38,313 nt of DNA, from assembly GCA_023439505.1 (NCBI GenBank), contig JAEXNR010000004.1, positions 1 to 38,313 of the forward strand, in the 5' to 3' direction. The notes beneath the pieces are model-generated. The model saw only the letters and a list, made by a program, of their open reading frames with translations. It made no database searches and had not been told where the DNA came from. The stretch is from Bacillota bacterium. GTDB taxonomy: Bacteria > Bacillota > Clostridia > Lachnospirales > Lachnospiraceae. Both the position numbers and the translations under genes were made by a program. Shown here piece after piece: positions 1 to 8,385 of this stretch (positions are counted from its first letter, which is position 1; the number at the start of each line of letters is the position of its first letter).

Positions 1-1193
1 CTCCAACACCGACGCCGACACCAACGCCGACCCCAACGCCGACCCCAACGCCGACGCCGACTCCAACACCGACTTCAACCCCGACACCGACCCCAACGCC
101 TGTTGCGGTGGTGTCAGTTGATAAAGCGGCAGCATCTGTATCCACTCAAGTAAAAGCTGAGGGAGAGACAGTTCAGGTGGATGCATCTGTTCTCACACAG
201 TTGTATCAAAATGCGGTGAAGGAGAAGGCAAAACTAATTGAAATTCATGTGGATGTACCTGATCATACCGGGGAAGTGAAGCTTGAATTAGATCGGAATG
301 CTTTTTGGCAGTTGGCTGACTCCACAAAGACAGATGTGAAAATTGATACCAAAATAGCTTCTGTAACCTTTAGCGATAAAGCAATTGATGCAATCAGCGC
401 TGCCGCGTCTACAGGAGATATTACAATCGCCGTAAAAGCAGTTGACAAATCTTCATTAACCTCCGCTGCTCGCAGCAAGATCGGTGACCGTCCGGTATTT
501 GATTTTACCATTTCTGATGACAAGAAGGTGATTTCTGAATTTGGCAGCGGCAAGGCGGAAATTAGCATACCGTATACCTTAAAGCCGTCTGAAAAGAAGA
601 ATGCCATCGTTGTATACTACATTACTGATGCCGGAAAGCTGACCGCGGTGAACGGAAGATATGATGAAGCATCAGGAACAGTGAAGTTTACCGTGAAGCA
701 TTTCTCCAGCTATGCAGTTGGTTACAATGAAGTAGCGTTCAATGACATCAAGAACAGCAGCAGCTATTATCATCCGGCGCAGTTCCTGTCAGCAAGAGGT
801 GTTATGAACGTATTCGATGGTAAGTTCTCACCTGCGAAGAAATTAACCCGTGCGGAATTTGTCATGGTCGTAATGAAAGCATATGCAATTATGCCGGATA
901 CGAAGATAACGGATAACTTTAGTGATGCGGGCAATAAATATTACACTCCTTACCTTGCAACAGCAAAGAAGCTGGGCTTCATTAAGGGCTCAGGCAATCA
1001 TACATTCAAACCGGGAGCTGTGATTACAAAGAAGGATATGCTGATCATACTTAACCGCGTCCTGGGATATCAGGGAGAAGCTTCCATTGGAAATCCAGTG
1101 CTCTTATCTGCGGATGGGAAGAAGATGAATGATAAAACAGGTATCACAAGAGGGGATGCCGCGAAGTTACTTTATGAGTTATTATCTAAATGA
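1..1193 (+). CDS. C-terminal part of a secreted S-layer homology (SLH) protein
   Basis: The reading frame is open from base 3, so the gene starts upstream of the window. What is present begins with a Thr-Pro linker of about 33 residues, followed by a domain of about 200 residues (from VVSVDKAAASV) that I do not recognise. The C-terminal part carries S-layer homology motifs: one from about base 735 (FNDI... to RAEFVMVVMKAY), a second from about base 915 (FSDAG... to ITKKDMLIILNRVLGY), and a short degenerate third ending in ITRGDAAKLLYELLSK. In this family SLH repeats bind pyruvylated secondary cell-wall polymers, so the protein is probably exported and held at the cell surface, with the unseen N-terminal part as the functional domain (often an enzyme or adhesin). 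A terminator-like hairpin follows the stop codon. Confidence 0.85.
   Translation, partial: PTPTPTPTPTPTPTPTPTPTPTPTSTPTPTPTPVAVVSVDKAAASVSTQVKAEGETVQVDASVLTQLYQNAVKEKAKLIEIHVDVPDHTGEVKLELDRNAFWQLADSTKTDVKIDTKIASVTFSDKAIDAISAAASTGDITIAVKAVDKSSLTSAARSKIGDRPVFDFTISDDKKVISEFGSGKAEISIPYTLKPSEKKNAIVVYYITDAGKLTAVNGRYDEASGTVKFTVKHFSSYAVGYNEVAFNDIKNSSSYYHPAQFLSARGVMNVFDGKFSPAKKLTRAEFVMVVMKAYAIMPDTKITDNFSDAGNKYYTPYLATAKKLGFIKGSGNHTFKPGAVITKKDMLIILNRVLGYQGEASIGNPVLLSADGKKMNDKTGITRGDAAKLLYELLSK
3..101 (+). repeat. Thr-Pro linker coding repeat
   Basis: This is a low-complexity tract of alternating CCN and ACN codons giving Pro-Thr dipeptides, interrupted once by Ser. It encodes an extended linker of the kind that separates domains in secreted Firmicute proteins. 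The tract runs off the left edge, so its full length is unknown. The near-identical hexamer units make it prone to copy-number change and to assembly collapse. Confidence 0.9.
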
Positions 1194-1299
1194 TTTGATG
1201 GAACGATGATAATAGGATATGGGAACATAGTTTAAGAGTATCATTCTCGGAATTGGAAAATAATGAAATTCCCCGCGAAGATTTCTCTTTACAGGGTGG

Positions 1300-1332
1300 G
1301 AAAGAAGCAGCCGTTTTTTGGCTGCTTCTTTC
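1300..1332. terminator. Hairpin terminator between convergent genes
   Basis: A perfect 13-bp stem (1300-1312 pairing with 1320-1332, GAAAGAAGCAGCC / GGCTGCTTCTTTC) closes a 7-base T-rich loop. It lies between the SLH gene and the convergent LacI gene. The U-tract after the stem is weak on both strands, but position and symmetry suggest it serves both directions. Confidence 0.75.
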
Positions 1333-1350
1333 TTGTATAATTACGCCATA

Positions 1351-2382
1351 TCAAGAATTTTTGGAGGGGCATTTACCGGTTGTTTTCCCGATATGAACCA
1401 CGGGTAAGGTGGTGTAAGTCTGAATATGGAGTGCGGGATTTTCCAGTTTCCGAAATAACATATTCCCGGCTTGAACCCCCATGTCGTATACGTTTATATG
1501 AATCACGGTGGGTTTGGGATCGATGATTTCGGAATAAGGGTAGACATCAAAGGTAAGAAAAGCAATGTCCTCAGGAACCTGCAATTTCATTTTTTCTATG
1601 GCCTTTGCAACACCAAGCGCAATCATATTATTCTCACAGATAATCACCTGGGGAGGCTTCTTTAAATTCAGTAATTCCAAAGTGACGTTATAACTCTCTT
1701 CCTTGGTAGAATCCGTATAGCGCACTTTCTCGGGAGGCACAAGGAAACCATAACTGTGCATCGCGCCAAGAAAGCCTTTGAGCCGCTGCAGGGAGATATA
1801 ATCGGTCTTCTTTCCGCCTATAAATGCGATATCACCATAGCCACAGGAAATTAAATATTCTGCGGCCGTCTGTCCGGCCATGGCGTGGTTTGTATCCACC
1901 CAGCATAACGATGTCTCAAAGCCGGGGTGACCAATCAGAATATGCGGGAATTGCTGTTTTATAATCAGATCGGCAATGTCCTTATTGATGGCGGAGCCAT
2001 GGATAATTATACCATCAGCACATTTTTGTGATATGATACGGGAGACAGACTCCCCTTGATAAGTGTCATGATAAGTATCCAGAAGATTCATAGAATAATT
2101 GTTCCTGGAAACAATATGATTTACCCCGCACATAATATCAAACATGTGGGGGTTATGGTAAGCCTCATCTTTTTCCAGAGAGGTTAAGAATACAATATTC
2201 TGAGTAGACTGTCTGGCGAAGCTGACAGCCCGGGAATTTGGCGTGTAATTTAATCTTCTGATTACTTCCTTCACCCGTTCTGCGGTTGAAGGAGAGATGG
2301 TAGTCCAATTGTTTAAAACCTTTGAGACAGTGGATGTGGATACCCCTGCTTCTCTGGCAACATCGCTTATGGTGGTTGGCAT
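1351..2382 (-). CDS. LacI/GalR-family transcriptional regulator (sugar operon)
   Basis: This 343-residue protein has the family's usual length. Residues 3-25 (TISDVAREAGVSTSTVSKVLNNW) form the LacI helix-turn-helix, followed by the hinge sequence LNYTPNSRAVSFARQ. The rest is a type I periplasmic-binding-protein fold that should bind a sugar effector. The start is supported by a GGGAGG site upstream of the ATG. The gene is divergent from the binding-protein gene at 2576 and shares its control region, so it very probably represses (or otherwise controls) the maltodextrin-type operon at 2576-7595. The effector sugar cannot be read from the sequence. It has its own sigma-A-like promoter at 2418-2446. 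Confidence 0.9.
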   Translation of the reverse strand: MPTTISDVAREAGVSTSTVSKVLNNWTTISPSTAERVKEVIRRLNYTPNSRAVSFARQSTQNIVFLTSLEKDEAYHNPHMFDIMCGVNHIVSRNNYSMNLLDTYHDTYQGESVSRIISQKCADGIIIHGSAINKDIADLIIKQQFPHILIGHPGFETSLCWVDTNHAMAGQTAAEYLISCGYGDIAFIGGKKTDYISLQRLKGFLGAMHSYGFLVPPEKVRYTDSTKEESYNVTLELLNLKKPPQVIICENNMIALGVAKAIEKMKLQVPEDIAFLTFDVYPYSEIIDPKPTVIHINVYDMGVQAGNMLFRKLENPALHIQTYTTLPVVHIGKTTGKCPSKNS

Positions 2383-2417
2383 AGTTTCCTCCCGAAATTA
2401 TTCACAGTTTTAATATT

Positions 2418-2446
2418 ATAGTATAGCGGTTTCCTTACAAAGTCAA
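2418..2446 (-). promoter_or_regulatory. Sigma-A promoter of the lacI-type gene
   Basis: On the minus strand there is TTGACT, a 17-base spacer and TACTAT, placed about 35-60 bases upstream of the regulator's start codon. It is back to back with the operon promoter at 2467-2495. Confidence 0.6.
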
Positions 2447-2466
2447 CTATTTTTACTAAAATATAA

Positions 2467-2495
2467 TTGACCATATCTTTTTAATATGGTAAAAA
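2467..2495 (+). promoter_or_regulatory. Promoter of the sugar operon with an embedded operator-like palindrome
   Basis: TTGACC (2467-2472), a 17-base spacer and TAAAAA (2490-2495) form a plausible sigma-A promoter. An inverted repeat, ACCATAT (2470-2476) and ATATGGT (2484-2490), sits exactly between the -35 and -10 boxes, where a bound repressor would block polymerase. It could be the operator of the divergent LacI-family regulator. The palindrome is seen; its use is inferred. Confidence 0.5.
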
Positions 2496-2540
2496 TAACT
2501 CAAATAGGCGACAAAGAAAGCCTGTTATATGAAAGCCTTA

Positions 2541-2554
2541 AGAAAGCGCTTTCC
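2541..2554. promoter_or_regulatory. cre-like operator (perfect GAAAGCGCTTTC palindrome)
   Basis: GAAAGCGCTTTC at 2542-2553 is a perfect palindrome with a central CG. It matches the core of catabolite-responsive elements bound by CcpA and of operators of related LacI-family repressors. It lies downstream of the predicted transcription start and just upstream of the ribosome site for the binding-protein gene, a position where a bound protein would act as a roadblock. Either CcpA (carbon catabolite repression) or the neighbouring LacI-type regulator could use it. Confidence 0.65.
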
Positions 2555-2575
2555 AAAATTGAAGGAGGGTATTAT

Positions 2576-3853
2576 ATGAAAAAAATCATGAGCCTCATTT
2601 TGTGCAGTGTATTGATCCTTGGAGGGATGGCTGGATGCGGTAAGCCGGCAGCGGAAAATAATCCAACCAATACAGAAGGAACCGATAAAGCGCAGGAGCA
2701 GGTTACGCAAGCGGCAACCGAGCCGGTGGAGCTTAAGATCTGGCACGATGCAGACGAGAAAACGATGGCTGTTATGCAGCAAAGAGTGAACGAGGAATTA
2801 AAAGCGGATCAGATTAGTGTCACCTTTGAGAAAAAATCCGGTTTGACGGATCAGCTTAAGTTATATGGTACAGATGAAGCCAATGGCCCGGATCTGTATT
2901 TCTATGCTCAGGATTCCATAGGTATTTTTGCAGAGATGGGAATCATAGCACCCATCACAGATATCATCAGTGAAGAGGTATTGGGAGATTTGCTGCCTGT
3001 GACTGTGGAGGCAGGAACTTATAAGGAGATTAAATATCAGCTTCCGGAGTATTTTGAAACGTTACTATTCCTGTACAATAAAGATTTATGGAAGGGAGAG
3101 CTTCCTTCCACCACGGATGCATTATATCAATATATGCTGGACAATACGGATAGTGCTGCAGGCACTTATGCTGTTGTAAACCAGCACTCTACGGCATACA
3201 ACGTAGCACCGTTTATTAACGGATTTGGGGGATTTATTATTAATTCTGATGCAGAACCGGGATTAAATCTGCAGGCTACGAAGGATGCAATTGCCTACAA
3301 TCAAAAGTTTGCCCAGTTACAGGCGGATGGAGATTATAACACTGTCTCTACGTTGTTTAACGATCAAAAGGCCGCAGCAATTATCGGGGGACCATGGCTG
3401 ATTGGAGGAATTAAGGAAGCGGGAATTAATCTGGGATACAAATCCTTATCAGAGTTTACCCTTCCAAACGGGAAAGGTCTGGCACCTTACTCCGGCGTTC
3501 AGGGATTTAGTGTAATGAAATATGCGGTGGCGTCAAAGAAGGATGCAATTGCTAAGGTGCTGGGTGTACTTGCCGACGCCAAGACAGGCGCTGACCTTGC
3601 AAAACAGTTTAACTGTGCACCGGCAAATGGAACGTCATATGATGATGCCGACGTATCCGGCAACGAAATGATTATGGCCATGAAGGCTACCGCTGCAACA
3701 GCACAGCCCATGCCTAATATACCACAGCTAAGTGTTATGTGGGCACCGACGGAAGCACTTCTTGCCGCTGTTAATAAAGCCGGAGAAGACATCGATGCAT
3801 CAGCAGACCGATATCAAAACGAAGCCATTACTGCAATCTCCGATATGCAGTAA
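2576..3853 (+). CDS. Maltodextrin-type ABC transporter substrate-binding lipoprotein
   Basis: The start at 2576 is chosen because GAAGGAGGG lies 6 bases upstream and the protein then begins with a normal lipoprotein signal peptide (MKKIMSLILCSVLILGG) and lipobox MAGC with Cys21; an in-frame ATG further upstream would spoil this. The 425-residue product has a short Thr/Glu/Gln-rich tether and then a family 1 binding-protein fold (LKIWHDADE..., GPDLYFYAQDSIGIFAEMG, AAIIGGPWLIGGIK) resembling MalE-type proteins. It should capture malto-oligosaccharides outside the membrane and deliver them to the two permeases encoded next. The GH13 amylase at the operon end supports an alpha-glucan ligand. Two hairpins separate it from the permease genes, as is common where the binding protein is made in excess. 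Confidence 0.88.
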   Translation: MKKIMSLILCSVLILGGMAGCGKPAAENNPTNTEGTDKAQEQVTQAATEPVELKIWHDADEKTMAVMQQRVNEELKADQISVTFEKKSGLTDQLKLYGTDEANGPDLYFYAQDSIGIFAEMGIIAPITDIISEEVLGDLLPVTVEAGTYKEIKYQLPEYFETLLFLYNKDLWKGELPSTTDALYQYMLDNTDSAAGTYAVVNQHSTAYNVAPFINGFGGFIINSDAEPGLNLQATKDAIAYNQKFAQLQADGDYNTVSTLFNDQKAAAIIGGPWLIGGIKEAGINLGYKSLSEFTLPNGKGLAPYSGVQGFSVMKYAVASKKDAIAKVLGVLADAKTGADLAKQFNCAPANGTSYDDADVSGNEMIMAMKATAATAQPMPNIPQLSVMWAPTEALLAAVNKAGEDIDASADRYQNEAITAISDMQ

Positions 3854-3951
3854 TTACATCAGAACAATGAGATTGCCGCAGAGATATCAGAGGGCGGCGC
3901 ATAAGGAAGAACCGTCGTATATCAGAGAGTATATGCGCGGTGCGGGAGGAA

Positions 3952-4040
3952 GGCTAATCCACGAATGATTAGCCTCCTGCCCGATCCTTGCCCAATCGTT
4001 AACATTTTACTAAGGTATGCGCATGAAGTATGTGCCTTAG
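3952..4040 (+). other. Two intercistronic hairpins between binding-protein and permease genes
   Basis: GGCTAATC (3952-3959) pairs perfectly with GATTAGCC (3967-3974) around a 7-base loop, and a second stem joins CTAAGG (4010-4015, extendable by G-U pairs) to CCTTAG (4035-4040). Neither is followed by a T-run, so they are probably not full terminators. In sugar ABC operons such hairpins usually stabilise the upstream message or limit read-through, giving more binding protein than permease. Confidence 0.6.
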
Positions 4041-4064
4041 GGATGCGAAAGGAATGACTGTACT

Positions 4065-4952
4065 ATGAATAGAAAACGTAAATTACTTCCCTGGCTTTAC
4101 TCATTACCGGCATTGTTTCTCATCGGAATTATTATTTTATTCCCCATTATTTACACAGGCTTTATATCTCTTACAAATATGAATTTATTTCATTGGCTGG
4201 ATTATAAGGTAATTGGCCCTGGAAATTATCAAAGAGCATTGTTAAAGATGAACTCAGGATTTTTGACGGCACTTGGAACAACTGTTTTGTGGACGATTGC
4301 TAATATGGTGCTTCAGATTGTAATTGGATATGTGATCGCATTGGGACTAAATTCGCCCAGATTGAAACTGCGGCGGTTGTATAAAACCCTGCTCATGTTT
4401 CCATGGGCAATGCCGGCCTATGTTTCCATATTATTATGGCGTGTCGGCATATATAATACAGAATTCGGGCTGATCAACAAAGTTTTGGTAATGCTTGGAA
4501 TGCCAAAGATGAATTTCCTGTCTGATAATGTAACTGCCTTTCTTTCCTGTCTATTATTGAATCTTTGGATGGCCTTGCCGTTTATGATTATGATCATTGA
4601 TGGTGCTCTTCAGAGCATTGATTCGAATTACTATGAAAGTGCGAAGCTGGATGGTGCCGGCTTCTTAAAGAAGAATAGATATATTACAATTCCCTTACTA
4701 AGACCTGTCATTGCACCGGCAGTAATCCTTACAACATTTACTACATTTAAGCAGTTTGATATTATTTACCTGCTGACAATGCAAAAAGGTTCTTACACGG
4801 GGGCTACGCTTCATACAGTAATTACCTATGCACAGCAAAATGCATTTGTATCTAATAATTATGGACTTTCCTCGGCGGTATCGATTGTAATCTTTGTCAT
4901 CATCATACTATTTTCCGGTTTTACAAACAGAGGATTGAAGGAGGAAGACTGA
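4065..4952 (+). CDS. Sugar ABC transporter permease, MalF type
   Basis: This 295-residue integral membrane protein has six predicted membrane segments and the ABC importer cytoplasmic loop (EAA motif), with E191 and the D196-G-A triplet in YYESAKLDGAG...IPLLRPVIAP. It forms one half of the membrane channel with the next gene product. It is shorter than E. coli MalF because it lacks the large periplasmic loop, as is usual in Gram-positive bacteria. The stop codon overlaps the next start by one base, indicating translational coupling. Confidence 0.9.
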   Translation: MNRKRKLLPWLYSLPALFLIGIIILFPIIYTGFISLTNMNLFHWLDYKVIGPGNYQRALLKMNSGFLTALGTTVLWTIANMVLQIVIGYVIALGLNSPRLKLRRLYKTLLMFPWAMPAYVSILLWRVGIYNTEFGLINKVLVMLGMPKMNFLSDNVTAFLSCLLLNLWMALPFMIMIIDGALQSIDSNYYESAKLDGAGFLKKNRYITIPLLRPVIAPAVILTTFTTFKQFDIIYLLTMQKGSYTGATLHTVITYAQQNAFVSNNYGLSSAVSIVIFVIIILFSGFTNRGLKEED

Positions 4953-5797
4953 TGAAAAAGCGAATGGTAAAAAATTTAATCGCTGATGTCTTATTGAACA
5001 TATTCTATATCAGTTTGTGTCTGGCGGGACTGATACCTATTTTGTATGCGTTGACTCTGGCTTTTAGCAAAGGCGGAGGAGCTTTATCCGCCGGTTTGCA
5101 TCTTTTCCCGCAACATCCCACCCTGGAAAACTTCAAAATCATATTATATGAAGAGCCTTTTTTGATTTGGTTGAAGAACTCCGTAATTTTAAGTGCCGGA
5201 ACCATGATTGTGGCAATGGGTGTCTCTGTGGAAGCTGCATATGCCTTCTCCAGGTTTCGATTTAAAGGAAGAAGGGGAGTACTAAGAATGCTTCTGCTTC
5301 TCAACGCATTTCCCCAGATTCTCTCTATGTTTGCCATCTTTCGATTATTTAAGTTGATGAATTTGCTGAACTCGCATCTTGGTCTTATTGCAATTTATGC
5401 CGGATCTATGTGCATCTTTGGCATTTGGAATATGAAAGGTTATTTTGATACCATACCCATTGAGATAGAAGAAGCATCAAAAATTGACGGTGCGGATAGC
5501 TTTAAATTAATCTGGATGATTATTATGCCGCTGGCAAGACCCGCAATTATTGTTACCTCGGTTATGGTCTTGATTTTTGTGTGGAATGAGTATTTATTTG
5601 CGACCACGTTTATGCTGAGTGAGAGCAGTTATTCTCTGGCGGGCGGACTTTACCAATTGCAAGCCAGTGATTATAGCAGGAGCTGGCCGCTGTTTTCGGC
5701 AGCAGCCATATTGGTATCGATTCCGATTTTAATTATATTTTTCTGCATTCAGAAGTATATGGTATCGGGACTGACAGCAGGGGGAGTAAAGGGATAG
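4952..5797 (+). CDS. Sugar ABC transporter permease, MalG type
   Basis: This 281-residue membrane protein carries the EAA loop around E174 (IEIEEASKIDGADSFKLIWM, then IMPLARPA) and six predicted helices. It ends in a basic Gly-rich tail typical of MalG-like permeases (VSGLTAGGVKG). The start overlaps the stop of the MalF-like gene (TGATG). With that partner it would form the translocation pore and dock an ATPase through the EAA loops. No ATPase gene follows, so a shared MsmK/MalK-type ATPase elsewhere in the genome is likely. Confidence 0.9.
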   Translation: MKKRMVKNLIADVLLNIFYISLCLAGLIPILYALTLAFSKGGGALSAGLHLFPQHPTLENFKIILYEEPFLIWLKNSVILSAGTMIVAMGVSVEAAYAFSRFRFKGRRGVLRMLLLLNAFPQILSMFAIFRLFKLMNLLNSHLGLIAIYAGSMCIFGIWNMKGYFDTIPIEIEEASKIDGADSFKLIWMIIMPLARPAIIVTSVMVLIFVWNEYLFATTFMLSESSYSLAGGLYQLQASDYSRSWPLFSAAAILVSIPILIIFFCIQKYMVSGLTAGGVKG

Positions 5798-5840
5798 AAG
5801 ACATTATACGAACAGGAACAGGAAAGATAGGAGTGAAACG

Positions 5841-7595
5841 ATGAATCGGAGTGCTATTTTACATATACCCCAGTCCCAGTACGCCTTTGCCGACGATGAG
5901 ACTACCCTGACAATACGGCTTAGGACCGGCGTGGGGGATTTAAGCTGCTGCATCTTATATTATGGTGACAGAGCCTGCAATAAAAGTCCGGTGGATTTTT
6001 TTCCGTTACCCATGGGAGTTGCAGCAAGTGATGAACTGTTTGATTATTATGAAGTTACAATAAGGTGTCCGTTTAACCGGGTTTGTTATTATTTTAAGCT
6101 GGAGAAGGGCGAGGAGTGGATCTATTTTTACGCGGATATTTTCTCGAAAGAACTGCCGGATTTTGAACTTGATGGGGTCGTGATAGAGGGACGCAGCGAA
6201 TATTTCCAATATCCTTTCATCTTAAAAGAAGAAGTACCGGATGTGGCGGAATGGTTCAAGAGCGCAGTGGTCTATAATATATTTCCTGACAGCTTCGCCA
6301 GTGATAGGCATAGAATTGATCAGTGCGGGAAAGAAATAACGCTGGATAGCGGTGATGTCAGTACATCGAAACTGGGTGGTACAATAAAGGGAATTACGAA
6401 GAATCTGGATTACATTGCAAGTATGGGATTTAACTGCATTTATCTCAATCCAATCTTTACAGCTGGGGAGTATCATAAATATGATTTGCTTGATTATTAT
6501 CATATAGATCCTTGCCTGGGCACGGATGAGGACTTTAAAGAGCTGGTGGATCTGGTTCACGAGAAAGGGATGCATATTATCATCGACGGTGTTTTCAACC
6601 ACTGCAGCTGGTATTTTTATGCCTTTGATGATGTGGTGAAGAAGGGAGAGGAGTCAGAATTCAAGGACTGGTTCTATCACCTGGTGTTTCCCGTGATAAG
6701 ACCCGAAGAAAATCAATTACCGGCTTATGCCTGCTTTGCCTATGAACGGAAGATGCCAAAGCTCAATACCTCAATGGAGAAGGTACAACAGTACTTTGCT
6801 GATGTTTGCAGATATTGGATCCGTGAATTTGACATAGACGGCTGGCGTTTGGATGTGGCCAATGAAGTGGATCGCAACTTCTGGAGAGTATTTCGGGACG
6901 CAGCAAAGAAGGAGAAGCCGGAGATTGTATTGATTGGAGAGGTCTGGGAAAATGCAGAAACATGGTTGCGGGGAGATGCCTTTGATTCCACTATGAATTA
7001 TGATTTTCGCAGACATTGTAAGAATTTTTTTGCGTTGGAAAAAACAGATGCCTTTTTATTTGCCGGTGCTATTCACAAGATGCTGCTTCGTTATCCGACG
7101 AACCTGGTAGCCGGGCAATTAAATCTTCTGGACAGCCATGATGTACCGAGATTTCTTTCGCTTTGCAATGAGGATATCAGAAAATGGAAGCTGGCGTTTC
7201 TCTTTCTAATGTTTTGTCCAGGGGTACCAAGTCTGTTCTATGGTGATGAAAAAAGAATCAGCGGTATTACAGAGGTGCAATATAGAAGTGCTATGCCTTG
7301 GGATAAGAAAGATAGCGAAACTGAGGAATTTGTCAGAAGAATAATTAAGATAAGAAAGAGCTATGTGAAGGCAACTTCAAAGTTTCACGTATTGCAAGCT
7401 GAAAAGGAGAGCAGGAGTTTTGTTTTTAGCAGGCGAAGCGAGAAGGAGGAATTATTGATTTGCCTGAATGCGGGGAGCCGAAAGAAGAAAGTAAAGCTTC
7501 CTGTTGTTAGGGAGGTTTTAATGGAAGCGGGTGTGGGAAAGGAGAATTCCGGGTCTGTATTAAATCCATATGGCTTTGGTATTTACCGGGTTTAG
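5841..7595 (+). CDS. GH13 alpha-amylase family enzyme, neopullulanase/cyclomaltodextrinase type
   Basis: The 584-residue protein has the four conserved GH13 regions: DGVFNHC (D249, N253, H254), DGWRLDVANEV with nucleophile D338, LIGEVWE with acid/base E367, and LLDSHDVPR with D434. The catalytic triad is therefore intact. An N-terminal domain of about 130 residues before the barrel and the MPKLNT segment fit the neopullulanase, maltogenic amylase and cyclomaltodextrinase group (GH13_20-like). There is no signal peptide, so it should work in the cytoplasm, cutting imported maltodextrins, cyclodextrins or branched fragments. It is the last gene of the import operon and is followed by a terminator. 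The exact substrate preference within the group cannot be told from sequence alone. Confidence 0.9.
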   Translation: MNRSAILHIPQSQYAFADDETTLTIRLRTGVGDLSCCILYYGDRACNKSPVDFFPLPMGVAASDELFDYYEVTIRCPFNRVCYYFKLEKGEEWIYFYADIFSKELPDFELDGVVIEGRSEYFQYPFILKEEVPDVAEWFKSAVVYNIFPDSFASDRHRIDQCGKEITLDSGDVSTSKLGGTIKGITKNLDYIASMGFNCIYLNPIFTAGEYHKYDLLDYYHIDPCLGTDEDFKELVDLVHEKGMHIIIDGVFNHCSWYFYAFDDVVKKGEESEFKDWFYHLVFPVIRPEENQLPAYACFAYERKMPKLNTSMEKVQQYFADVCRYWIREFDIDGWRLDVANEVDRNFWRVFRDAAKKEKPEIVLIGEVWENAETWLRGDAFDSTMNYDFRRHCKNFFALEKTDAFLFAGAIHKMLLRYPTNLVAGQLNLLDSHDVPRFLSLCNEDIRKWKLAFLFLMFCPGVPSLFYGDEKRISGITEVQYRSAMPWDKKDSETEEFVRRIIKIRKSYVKATSKFHVLQAEKESRSFVFSRRSEKEELLICLNAGSRKKKVKLPVVREVLMEAGVGKENSGSVLNPYGFGIYRV

Positions 7596-7669
7596 AGTTC
7601 CTGAATTCTCTCTGCCAACAGAAAAGTCCCATTCAACCGACTTAATTTCCTTAAAAAATCCGTATGATG

Positions 7670-7712
7670 ATCCTCTATATTTTAATGTAAATTAGAATAT
7701 GGAGGATTTTTT
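7670..7712 (+). terminator. Rho-independent terminator after the amylase operon
   Basis: A 12-bp stem (7670-7681 with 7696-7707, one G-U pair) closes a 14-base loop and is followed by a run of T. It ends the operon begun at 2576. Confidence 0.85.
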
Positions 7713-7768
7713 GCATTAGGATGTAAACCATTATTTTGAAAAAATAGGTAATTATATGTCGCAAAATG

Positions 7769-7797
7769 TTGAAATAAATCGACACAGGTATTATAAT
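7769..7797 (+). promoter_or_regulatory. Sigma-A promoter of the CheX-like/hemerythrin pair
   Basis: TTGAAA (7769-7774), a 17-base spacer and a perfect TATAAT (7792-7797) lie about 95 bases upstream of the CheX-like start. No flagellar sigma-factor consensus is evident here, although the products look chemotaxis-related. Confidence 0.75.
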
Positions 7798-7892
7798 ACA
7801 ATATAGGAAAATAGTAACAGAGTGGTATTGGCATGAACGGATGCGGTATAGAGGCTGTTATTATATGAAGGAATGATCAATCGGAGGAAGTT

Positions 7893-8357
7893 ATGGAGTA
7901 TTATAAGTATTTTGACGAATGTATTAAGGAGACTTTCTTGAGTATGTTTGATGAAGAAATCTCTACGCAGAAAGAATTACCGGCACTGGACTGGATTACT
8001 TCAAAGGGAGCCGCTTTTTTGATCGGTATCACAGGACGAAAAAAGGGGAGGGTAGTAATGGATATGTCCCTTTTTACCGCTATGTATATGGCTTTGAAAC
8101 TGGACGCTGAGTTATCGGAAGAAAATCAGGCATTAATAACTTTGGCAGAGGCCCTGAATATTCTTTCAGGTTATGCCATAACAAAGATCAATAAGGCAGA
8201 TCATACATCCGATTTTTTGCTGACGATTTCCAGTATTTCATCGGGTTCCGATTCAAAAATCCATACTCCGAATTTGAATATGACACAGTTATCCTATGAT
8301 ACCAGGTTTGGTATGATAGATTTCTATATTGGGTTAGAAGAAGACGAACAGATGTAG
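7893..8357 (+). CDS. CheX/CheC-like chemotaxis phosphatase family protein
   Basis: This 154-residue protein is of CheX length. The helix LITLAEALNILSGYAITKIN carries the Glu86 and Asn89 pair (ExxN, followed by a Gly) used by CheX and CheC to remove phosphate from CheY. The flanking strands (GAAFLIGITGRKKGRVVMDMS and LLTISSISSG) agree with the fold. The likely role is to reset phospho-CheY or a related response regulator. A good ribosome site (GGAGG) precedes the ATG. The hemerythrin gene follows 28 bases downstream and is probably cotranscribed. It could instead be one of the CheX-domain proteins of unknown partner, so calling it a working phosphatase is inference. Confidence 0.75.
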   Translation: MEYYKYFDECIKETFLSMFDEEISTQKELPALDWITSKGAAFLIGITGRKKGRVVMDMSLFTAMYMALKLDAELSEENQALITLAEALNILSGYAITKINKADHTSDFLLTISSISSGSDSKIHTPNLNMTQLSYDTRFGMIDFYIGLEEDEQM

Positions 8358-8385
8358 TAACCGTATCAATGAAAGGAGAATGACG

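Noticed and set aside
1..103. Tandem repeat considered as a possible CRISPR or minisatellite
   Set aside because: The units have no spacers and translate in one frame to a Thr-Pro linker continuous with the SLH protein.
3732..3968. 78-codon open frame overlapping the end of the first binding-protein gene
   Set aside because: It is out of frame with the real gene, has no ribosome site, and its downstream part falls in the intercistronic hairpin region.
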